From Symbiodinium natans (Eukaryota; Sar; Dinophyceae; Suessiales; Symbiodiniaceae): a stretch of 12,500 bases of DNA. The translations under genes and the position numbers were made by a program. The DNA is taken from the NCBI GenBank assembly GCA_905221605.1, contig CAJNDS010002081.1:366476-378975 (forward strand), written 5' to 3'. Numbering within the stretch: the first letter of the stretch is position 1; every line of letters starts with the position of its first letter. The notes beneath the pieces are model-generated. The model was not told the DNA's origin and did no database searches. It saw only the letters and a program-made list of their open reading frames with translations. This document shows, one piece after another, positions 1 to 7,200 of the stretch.

Positions 1-59
1 CTAAGTGGAGGTTTCCTTGTAGTGCATGCACGGTGCCAGCGCACGTATAATGCACAGGG

Positions 60-204
60 CCCGGCTGGAGCACCAGCTGGGATGGCCTTAAGCCAGGTTG
101 GGGGATGAAGAGACGCCCGGCTGGAGCATCATGAGCATCAGCTGGAAGGGCCTTGAACCAGGTTGGGGGACGCAGGCGCGCGGCTGGAGCATCACGAGCA
201 TCAG
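60..204. repeat. Degenerate minisatellite, about 2.4 copies
   Basis: A unit beginning CCCGGCTGGAGCA recurs at about 60, 116 and 180. The first two copies run through a GCCTT...CCAGGTTGGGGGA core; the third is truncated after GAGCATCA. Unit length varies from 56 to about 64 bp because the second copy carries an extra ATCATGAGC. No coding content was recognised. Confidence 0.7.
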
Positions 205-533
205 GATCGCAACTCTGAAGCTTCGCAAACACCTTCCGTATGTTAAACTTACCTTGGCGAGCTGAACCGTTTTTGTTATCGCCCTGACGAGCGGCCGGTG
301 AAAGGCAGATCAGACGGCGGCAAAGATGGAGCCGGACAAGACGACGCGCCTCCGGCCGGAGCTTCACAAGGCATTGGAGTCCAGTGGCGCCATGTGAAGG
401 TTTGCGAAAATGAGGGACCGCCAAGTAGTGTCCCCCAAATACTAGGATTCCCTTATCGTAGGGACCCCAAGAAGGTATCCCTGATTTCGGGAAACCCCCT
501 GTTTGCCTCCTCAAACTGAACCCAGACTTTCAG
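205..533. other. Host sequence without a recognised gene
   Basis: This stretch is mixed-composition sequence with no telomeric heptamers. Short open frames occur on both strands (73 codons at 298-519 on +, 65 codons at 453-650 on -), but neither has recognisable domains or a convincing start, so neither is called. A pyrimidine-rich CCCAGACTTTCAG at 521-533 could be a splice acceptor for the exon-like segment that follows. Confidence 0.5.
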
Positions 534-684
534 CTTCTCAAGATGTTCTCTTCTTTCGCGGACCACTGATACTTCTGGAGGAGGCGACGGAATCCGCAAC
601 ACAGACGATGGCAGAGAGCTCAGCGACCCTTTTACCTTGAGTTCAGGCAAACGCGATGGCTTTCATGGGGCAAGCATGCCAGCG
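534..684 (+). other. Exon-like open segment (speculative)
   Basis: The segment is open in one + frame throughout. It encodes a hydrophilic Gly/Asp/Ser-rich peptide that includes TSGGGDGIRNTDDGREL and ends ASMPA. It is preceded by TTTCAG and followed at 685 by GTTTAGG, which could act as a GT splice donor starting the first telomeric array. No homologue is recognised. A minus-strand frame is also open across part of it, so the coding direction is uncertain. Confidence 0.2.
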
Positions 685-685
685 G

Positions 686-828
686 TTTAGGGTTTAGGGG
701 TTTAGGGGTTTAGGGGTTTAGGGGTTTAGGGTTTAGGGTTTAGGGTTTAGGGTTTAGGGTTTAGGGGTTTAGGGGTTTAGGGGTTTAGGGGTTTAGGGTT
801 TAGGGTTTAGGGTTTAGGGTTTAGGGTT
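686..828 (+). repeat. Telomere-like array, TTTAGGG orientation
   Basis: A tandem array mixing TTTAGGG heptamers with TTTAGGGG octamers. The octamers form two blocks separated and followed by heptamer blocks, which suggests local expansion of variants. It is interstitial: unique sequence lies on both sides. Confidence 0.95.
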
Positions 829-1090
829 GATTCCTCAGCGCTTTGAGGTAGACGAGATGACTCCAGAAACGAGGGAGGCCTGTGGACGAGGTTTAGTATA
901 GGGGCCTTGAAATTAGCAGTATCCAACTTGACTCCCTAAACCCTCAATCTTAGAAAGTTGGCCGCTGATTCGGATCAGCTGCAGGCGCGAGCCCTTCGAA
1001 TAAAGACTCCTCGACCGTCGACGACAAGGATGGAGTGCCTGCCGGCTGCTGAGAACGTTGCCCTTGTGAGAAACCCTCAGCCTCAAAAAA
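829..1090. other. Spacer between telomere-like arrays
   Basis: Unique sequence with no clear gene. A short stretch after CAGCTGCAG (about 978-1050) is open and hydrophilic (GASPSNKDSSTVDDKDG) but soon reaches a stop. An isolated CCCTAAACCCTCAA sits at about 934-947. The 88-codon minus-strand frame covering this region is Gly/Leu/Arg-rich because it reads through degenerate telomeric repeats, so it is not called as a gene. Confidence 0.5.
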
Positions 1091-1221
1091 CACCCCAAAC
1101 CCCCAAGCACCCAAACCCTAAACCCCGAAACCCCTAAATCCCTGAACCCTAAATATACCCTAAAACCCCAACATCCCAAAAAGCCCTCAAACCCTAAACC
1201 CTAAACCCTAAACCCTCAAAA
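1091..1221 (-). repeat. Degenerate telomere-like array, CCCTAAA orientation
   Basis: CCCTAAA-related units with many variants (CCCCAAAC, CCCGAAAC, CCCTGAAC, CCCTAAATATA) end in a short clean run at about 1190-1217. The decay relative to neighbouring arrays suggests greater age or weaker homogenisation. Confidence 0.85.
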
Positions 1222-1248
1222 CGCACGATGCAAAACCCCGGGCCCGAG

Positions 1249-1323
1249 GCAACTCCAGCCGTCACCCCTGTGGCCACGCCGGCAGCAAATCCGGCTTCCC
1301 CGGGAGCTTCAGAAACGCTGCAG
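1249..1323 (+). other. Exon-like open segment (speculative)
   Basis: A 75-bp segment, open in phase 0, encodes an Ala/Thr/Pro-rich peptide (ATPAVTPVATPAANPASP...). It lies after CCCGAG and ends CTGCAG|GTGGGAG, a good GT donor context immediately before the next TTTAGGG array. No homologue is recognised; the composition would suit a linker region of a larger protein. Confidence 0.25.
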
Positions 1324-1330
1324 GTGGGAG

Positions 1331-1430
1331 TTTAGGGTTTAGGGGTTTAGGGTTTACGGTTTGGGGTTTAGGGTTGAGGGTTTGGGGTTTAGGGTTGAGG
1401 GTTTGGGGTTTAGGGGTTTAGGGTTTAGGG
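1331..1430 (+). repeat. Telomere-like array, TTTAGGG orientation, with variants
   Basis: TTTAGGG, TTTGGGG, TTTACGG and TTGAGGG units. A higher-order unit (TTTGGGGTTTAGGGTTGAGG) is repeated about twice. Confidence 0.9.
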
Positions 1431-1535
1431 CAGCTCTCCGAGGGGTACCTTAAATCGAAAGCTCTGGGGTACCAAGGGAACTCAGGGACCTGAAGAGATG
1501 TGCCTGTTCAATCGCATCCGCGCTATGCCGCTATA

Positions 1536-1632
1536 CCCTGAACCCCCCGCCTCCCTCCCCCCCCTCAACCCTAAACTCTAAACCCTAAACCCTAAACCCT
1601 AATGCCCTGAACCCCCCGCCTCCTTCCCCCCT
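1536..1632. repeat. Direct repeat of about 28 bp flanking a short CCCTAAA array
   Basis: CCCTGAACCCCCCGCCTCC followed by a C/T-rich run occurs at 1536 and again at 1605 (offset 69). The interval contains a small CCCTAAA array at about 1564-1602. This arrangement resembles a local duplication spanning one array boundary. Confidence 0.75.
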
Positions 1633-1643
1633 CCCTGAAGCAG

Positions 1644-1716
1644 AATGTCTTGCTGCAGGTTGCCCCTGCACCGACAACCAGCGCCGCATCACCCACTCCA
1701 GCCCAGGCACTGGCCA
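1644..1716 (+). other. Exon-like open segment (speculative)
   Basis: After CTGAAGCAG, the segment reads in phase 0 as a Pro/Ala/Thr-rich peptide (NVLLQVAPAPTTSAASPTPA...). Its composition closely matches the segment at 1249-1323, as expected for adjacent exons of one protein. It could end at a GC donor (CCCAG|GCACTG, after 1706, phase 0) or a GT donor (after 1716). Dinoflagellates are known to use GC donors. No homologue is recognised. Confidence 0.25.
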
Positions 1717-1723
1717 GTACACA

Positions 1724-1788
1724 GGGTTTCGGGTTTAGGGTTTAGGGTTTCGGGTTTAGGGTTTAGGGTTTAGGGTTTAGGGTTTGGG
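1724..1788 (+). repeat. Telomere-like array, TTTAGGG orientation
   Basis: About nine TTTAGGG/TTTCGGG units in tandem. Confidence 0.93.
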
Positions 1789-1894
1789 AGGATGGCTTGA
1801 TCTTCCCACTCTGTTCAGCCGTGGAGAGAGCAGGCCAGAGTAGGGGGCAGAGCCAAGCTATGCCCATTGTCATCATGCCATGTGGGAAGATGCA
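1789..1894. other. Spacer between telomere-like arrays
   Basis: Unique sequence. One + frame is open throughout (beginning DGLIFPLCSAVERAG), but no homology or clear splice signals were recognised. Confidence 0.4.
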
Positions 1895-2063
1895 CCCTAA
1901 ATCCTAAACCCTAAACCCTAGGCCCTAGGCCCTAGGCCCTAAACCCTAAACCCTAAACCCTAAACCCTAAACCCTAAACCCTAAACCCTAAACCCTAAAC
2001 CCTAAACCCTAAACCTTAAACCCTAAACCCTAAACCCTAAACCCTAAACCCTAAACCCTAAAC
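1895..2063 (-). repeat. Telomere-like array, CCCTAAA orientation
   Basis: About two dozen CCCTAAA units, almost perfect. Three consecutive CCCTAGG variants near the left end mark a small variant block. It is the longest and cleanest array in the window. Confidence 0.96.
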
Positions 2064-2088
2064 ACACTTGCCGGCCTTTCTGGCTCAG

Positions 2089-2180
2089 TACATGAGTGAG
2101 GGGAACATAGGGGCACCTGTGACAGCGTGCCGATTCCTTAGTGTCGCGATGCAGGGCTCGCACGGTGGCTTCGCCGTTGC
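2089..2180 (+). other. Exon-like open segment (speculative)
   Basis: The segment is preceded by a pyrimidine-rich tract and CAG (CCTTTCTGGCTCAG) and followed by GC|GTTAGGG. It is open in one frame (YMSEGNIGAPVTACRFLSV...). If spliced at 2180 it would end in phase 2, which matches the phase of the segment at 11509 on the far side of the retrotransposon. No homologue is recognised. Confidence 0.25.
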
Positions 2181-2181
2181 G

Positions 2182-2244
2182 TTAGGGTTTAGGGTTTAGG
2201 GTTTAGGGTTTAGGGTTTAGGGTTTAGGGTTTAGGGTTTAGGGT
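2182..2244 (+). repeat. Telomere-like array, TTTAGGG orientation
   Basis: Nine perfect TTTAGGG units, the last array before the retrotransposon. Confidence 0.95.
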
Positions 2245-2343
2245 TGCATTGGAGTCTTGTAGACTTCTGCTCAAGAGTTCTGAGGCTGCGCTGGTCACTG
2301 GGGAGCATGCCGGTGAAGCAGGACGGGCAGAGTATTTTACTAT

Positions 2344-2420
2344 GTGCTTAAGAACCCCCCCCCCCCGAAAAAATGACTCATAAGTATAAATATTAATTTT
2401 CATTTTTTGGGGAGTGCTTA
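2344..2420. repeat. C12 tract and hairpin bounded by a 7-bp direct repeat
   Basis: GTGCTTA occurs at 2344-2350 and 2414-2420. Between the copies lie a run of 12 C and an inverted repeat: CCCCGAAAAAATGA (2363-2376) pairs with TCATTTTTTGGGG (2400-2412) with one bulged G. The loop is AT-rich and about 23 nt long. The surrounding 2367-2480 is markedly AT-rich for this window. The pattern could be a tiny palindromic insertion with a target duplication, or chance. Confidence 0.5.
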
Positions 2421-2476
2421 TAAAGCAAATAGTAGCATATCCACCCAAATTTATTGTTGAAGCCTAAAAATTCTCG

Positions 2477-2481
2477 GAATC
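2477..2481. repeat. Target site duplication, left copy (GAATC)
   Basis: GAATC lies directly before the 5' LTR and is repeated directly after the 3' LTR at 11350-11354. A 5-bp duplication is the usual size for Ty1/copia integrases. Confidence 0.93.
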
Positions 2482-2695
2482 TGCAGCGATCGTACAGCAG
2501 TCAGCCGCATCAGTCATGTGAACATGTGAGTTCATGTGGGCCGTTACCGCTCAAGGTAAGGGGCCCCTTTTCCTTACTGGTTTAGCCAGGCGTAGGAACC
2601 GATCTGAGTGATCGTACATGTCAAAACAGTGCGTTGTGCACTTACGTTGTGACTGAGCCCAATCGCTTCGAGCTACCCTGTGTGACTTTGCTGCA
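2482..2695 (+). repeat. 5' long terminal repeat
   Basis: The LTR starts TGCAGC and ends GCTGCA, a 6-bp terminal inverted repeat. It is identical over all 214 positions to 11136-11349 by direct reading. Internally it holds CAAGGTAAGG, a perfect GT splice-donor consensus, at 2552-2561; a GTAAGG...CCTTAC inverted repeat around the AAGGGGCCCCTT palindrome (2556-2576); and a repeated GATCGTACA near its start and at about 2610. No TATA box or AATAAA is seen, which fits the lack of such signals in dinoflagellate genes. Confidence 0.95.
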
Positions 2696-2894
2696 TTGGC
2701 AGCGGAGCACCTACGCTCCAGGGAACGCGGCTGCTTGGGACTGTGCCCTCCCGTGACCACCGCCGGACAGCCCCGGTTCCATCCGTGCACAGTCCCTCCT
2801 GTCAGGTGCAAGCTGGCAGGCCCTTTTTCCAGGCGAACCCGAAGAGGCTTCGCCCCTTTTCTTCGTTTACGAGTTTGTCCTCGAGTTTTTCCTC
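2696..2894 (+). other. Untranslated leader of the retrotransposon
   Basis: 199 bp separate the 5' LTR from the gag start. The leader contains a compact stem near its end: GGCGAA (2832-2837) with TTCGCC (2849-2854), or alternatively CGAAG (2840-2844) with CTTCG (2848-2852). Such a stem could act in packaging or dimerisation, but that is inference. A pyrimidine-rich stretch immediately precedes the ATG. Confidence 0.6.
2697..2711 (+). promoter_or_regulatory. Candidate primer-binding site
   Basis: TGGCAGCGGAGCACC begins 1 nt after the LTR. TGG is the complement of the CCA tail of a tRNA, and the spacing is typical. The first 12 nt match the initiator-Met site of plant copia elements (TGGTATCAGAGC) at 9 positions. 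A dinoflagellate initiator tRNA or another tRNA is therefore possible; the tRNA cannot be named without the host tRNA set. Confidence 0.6.
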
Positions 2895-4244
2895 ATGGCA
2901 GATAGCAAAGAAGCTGGGAGTATACCAACATGGGATGGTGCAGCTCGTGGCTGGCGTCGCTACACGAGGGAAGTGGCGTGGTTCGTTCAGGCGACGCCGA
3001 CACACAAGCGCAGATACTGCGCATCGCGCTTGATGAGTCGCCTAACGGGCCCGGCTCGGCTCCTGGCGATGTCATGGTCTCGTGTCGCCTTTGACGGTGA
3101 AGACGGGACACGTCGTCTTCTACAACAGCTCGCCGCATCGCCGCTGGTACGGCGATCACTTCCGAATGCCGCTGCGATCTGCCAACAGTACTTCAGCTTC
3201 AAGAGGGCGCCGAATGAGACGATGGGAAATTTCCTGGTGAGAGAGACGTTGGTCCAGGAGGAGTTCACGGAGGCCTTGATACGTCTTCACGAGGAGAAGC
3301 TGGGAATTACCCAGGCCGATCGCGACTTCGGGCTGCCCAAGGTTGAGAGCTGGAAGGATGATGATTGGCGGCATGCGGATTGGTGGTGGTATGGCGAGGA
3401 AGAAGATGACGACGACCAGCCAGAAGGTGATCCCCGTGAAGCCGATCAGCCGGATGAAGAACGTGCCACTCAAGAAGAACGACCTGAAGGAGCACCTCAT
3501 GACGATGCTCGACCCCCGGAACGTGGCGCGACGGGATCCTCTCCAAGTCATCGAGATGGCCAAGCCACCATAGATGCCGGTGATGGTGGCAGCCAGGGCC
3601 GGCACTCAACGTCACCTCCACTTCGCGCCATCGATGAGCTCTCCGTGGCCGACTCCTTCATAATGAGTGTCCTCAGAGGATGGCGATTGCTTCAAGCTGC
3701 TGGACTCACACCGGAAGAAGTTCGGGATATACTATCCTCAACTCGCAACAGCCTGGACTATGAGACCGTAGCCCAGGCCTTGCAAGGACTTTGGGATGAG
3801 CAGCTGCTGGGCCAGAGATACCGACCTCAAGGACACCATGCCTTCGCCACGATCGCCGAGAGCGCGGATGCCTTCTACCACGACTACAACGACGAATGGT
3901 GGGATGGTGAAGACGAGTGGTGGGACGAGCAGGCGTACTACGCTGGATGGGAGTGCGAAGATCACTCTTGGAGTCCCTGGCTGGAATCCGATGAGCATGC
4001 GTACCAGGTGGCCGCTCCAGAGACGACCCCGCAAGATGATGAGAAGTACCGTGAGGCTCAGCAAGCAGAGCAGATTGCTGAGCAGCTGGCTGCCGAATCC
4101 CATCGGTCGTGGACCGAGGCCCAGAAGGCCACGCAGGCCTTGAGACGTGATCGAGGCTTTGGTGCGCACACTACCACGACCGCTGGGGTGCGGTGCTTCA
4201 TCTGCAATGGGTCCCACTTTGCCCGAGACTGTCCTGATCGAGGG
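2895..4244 (+). other. Gag region with zinc knuckle
   Basis: The N-terminal part carries a Trp-rich start (W13, W20, W29), a basic LTGPAR segment and an amphipathic helical region, as expected for a capsid-forming Gag. A second conserved-looking block (ELSVADSFIMSVLRGWRLLQ, starting near residue 248) follows a low-complexity acidic stretch. An aromatic/acidic patch full of WW, YY, D and E spans about 325-370. The knuckle at 4194-4232 is CX2CX3HX4C, one residue shorter between C and H than the standard CX2CX4HX4C nucleocapsid knuckle. Confidence 0.85.
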
Positions 4245-7200
4245 CATCCTGCATGGAAGGGCCATGGCAAGGGTGCTGGCAAGAAGGGCTACTACCAGCA
4301 CCTTGACGACTACTACATCGGCAAGGGTAAGAGCAAACATCCCCCTAAGGGCAAGGGCAAGAAGGGCTACTGGCTGGAGGGGAACGCTATCTTTAGGAAA
4401 GGCAAGAACAAGGGCAAGACCAAGGACTCCGGTTCACGCTCTGTGAACGCCTACTCCAACGAGCTCTTCCTCGGTGGCCTAGAAGTTTCTGAAGCCATGG
4501 AATCTTCACCCTCACCTCCGAGCAACACGGAGCCGCATCGTGGCATGCTTGACAGTGGTGCTACCGCGTCAGCTGCGCCGGAGGCAGTAGTGAAGGGCCT
4601 TGTAAAGGCGGTCCTTCAGTGTGATCGATCGGCACGCATCGAACTGGAGCAATACGCGAGGCCTTTCTTCAGGTTTGGCAACGGGAAGTGGAGCAGGGCT
4701 TTGGGGCGCACTACGATCTCTTCTAGTGTGTCAGGGTCCTCCCGAAGTTTCTCACTCTACACGCTTCCCAATCCTCCTGAGTACTACTCCAGCCATTTTG
4801 ACAGCGCCTCTTTGGTACCGGTTCTCATTGGCATGGATTTCATTGGACCTCAGGGTGTGGGAATGATTGTGGACTTCGGCACTGGGCTTGCAATGAACTC
4901 GAAAGATGAGTCCCCTCAGATCTACAACCTTGAAACCAATAAGAAAGGTCACTACGTGTTGGACATTGTGCAGTACCTTACACAAGGAGCAACCAATCGT
5001 GAAGGTCAGGCTTTGGTCGTAGTTCACAAAAACCCTCCGAATGACACCCCGTTGCTGGAACATCATGTTCTTGAGCTTGGTACAGCATGGTTTGACATGA
5101 CGGCAACAGACCATGTTACTGATGAGCAGCTGGCACTGTCACGAACTAGGATCTGGGAGTTGTATCAGCGGTCCATGAGCTTGAGACATGGAACGGCGTC
5201 AACAGCTTCTTCAGCTCAGATGTGTGGGCCAACCGTAGCCCCCCTGTTTTCGTCAACTTCCCCTTCTCGGACCCAGCTTGATGGCGGCGACGACCCCTCA
5301 GCTCTACACGCTCGACGGCACGATCCTCCCGAAGGCGAAGGCCAAGAGCAAAGCGAGACCCCTGGATCCCGCTCGCTCGGTATCAGCGGACCCTCGAGAC
5401 CCTCGATCAGCCAAGGAGACATGGCCTTGCTTCGGCCGACATCTACCCGATCGAGCAGCGTCCAACGCTCACGGTCAGTGGACACACTGCGCAGTGTGCG
5501 ATTTGAGGCTTCAGTACGTGCCGAGAGTGGGATCACATGCTCAAACCACCGAAAGCAAGAACCCGGGCATGGTGCGGAGAATGTTGGAGGAGCTTCGACC
5601 CCTCATGAAGGACCACAAGCCGACGGCGACAATCTGTCGTCACATGCAACGCCGGATCGACGCAGAGGAGGTTCTGAGGACGGCGATCACGGAGCACATG
5701 GCGACGGCTACCAGGACCTCGGCAGCGCCGACACCGTCCACTCCGACCACGATGACACCGACACCAGGACAGGGCTACAATGGCGGAACGAGTCCGGAGC
5801 CAGAGACACCCAACAGCTGGATGGTGATGACCGATGCCCAGGGCGACGACCTGGCCACGGCATACGCGCAGGAGAACCAAGGCTGAATGGTATGGTTAAA
5901 CCCGTCACCAATGCGACGGCCAAACGCGTCATGGCCTTCGCGACAATGATGGCGGCGGCTACTACCTCACTGCTCACTGGTCTACATCTACATGAACGAG
6001 ATGGCCTATGGGAAGTTGCCTGTGCACCTCACAGCTGGTTGAGTCAAAGTGCGGAACAGCACTCTTTGAAACCAAGACGCATCAACCTCAACACCGGGTA
6101 TGACCTGTACAAGCCCGAGACGTGGATCAGGCTCCAACAACTTCGAAGAGTCCGTCGACCAAGGAAGATCTGGTTGTCGTTACCATGTACCAAGTGGTGT
6201 CCATGGACCAGCGTGAATTTCAACACACCAGAGAAGCAGGATCGCCTTGAATCTGATAGGCGACGGGAGCGACGGATGCTTTGGAACATGAACCAGTTCG
6301 TGAAGAACACCTTCGAGGAAGATCCCGAGACCGAGCTCTACTACGAATGGCCACACCCATGTTACGGTTGGAAACAACAACCACTGGTGGACCTGGAAGA
6401 GCACTTCGAGAAGATTGGAGTGCCATGGTTGGCGTGTCGTGTAGATGGCTGCAACTATGGACTACGGAACCAGGACGACGACACCTTCATCAGGAAGAAA
6501 TGGCTCATCCGCACCACCGACGAGCGCTTCCACAAAACGTTTCGGGCGAAGGTGTGTCCTGGAAATCACCAACACTGCACGATACAGGGTGCAGAAACTG
6601 CCAGGTCGGCATACTACCCCTGGCGTATGGTCCAGGCATTCACCAGATTCTGGCGCGACCAAATGGTCCCAACACGACATTGTCATCTTCTCCATCGAGC
6701 CGATGACTTACCAGCACTTCAAGAGATGTTCGATGCTTCGGATGATGAACCCGACGTGGCGGAAACCTTTGAGGAGTGCCCCGAGGACGATGAGATCGTG
6801 CAGGAGAACAACACTGGACACGACATGATGGAGATGGAACGGCTTACGGTTGAGAATATGGCGCGTCAAGCACGACTTCAGGCCAACTTCACCTTCGATG
6901 CCCTGGAGAACATCCTCATGTACGCCATGATGAATGTCAAGGATCAAGCAGGCAATGTGAAGCGTTGGTCTTCTCAGGTATGCTCGAGACTGATCCTCGG
7001 CGCCTACTCCCACGGAGCCTTTTCTGGGATCACGAAGTCTACCTTCGACAACAAGGAACTCACCAAGTACATCAACGAGTTCTTCCATCACCACTGTCCT
7101 GAGCACAGATACTCGAGCCTCATGGTGTGCCTGAACAGCAAGACCCTTCCCCATCAAGATCATCACAATCTGAAGCAAAGCTCAAGTGTACTTCTATGTG

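Noticed and set aside
913-1179. 88-codon minus-strand frame rich in Gly, Leu, Arg and Val
   Set aside because: Much of it is a translation of degenerate telomeric heptamers (GFRV/YLGF-type repeats), which are open in several frames.
686-2244. Arrays as a true chromosome end
   Set aside because: Arrays are short, in both orientations, and separated by unique sequence on both sides, so they are interstitial.
2886-2901. Possible trans-splicing or splice acceptor TTTTTCCTCATGGCAG at the gag start
   Set aside because: Use of this AG would remove the ATG at 2895 and leave the next in-frame ATG at about residue 48, cutting into Gag. An upstream leader-addition site is more likely.
2551-3268. Several open frames of 67-96 codons on both strands around the 5' LTR, leader and gag start
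   Set aside because: They overlap the LTR, leader or gag, have no domain-like content and arise from GC-rich sequence with few stops.
3738-4340. 200-codon minus-strand frame opposite gag
   Set aside because: It is the complement of the strongly coding gag frame. Its hydrophobic Val/Leu-rich product is what an antisense reading of Asp/Gln/His codons gives.
5870-5890. Programmed frameshift signal at the return to frame 0
   Set aside because: No slippery heptamer of the X-XXY-YYZ type or clear downstream stem was seen here, so an indel is as good an explanation.
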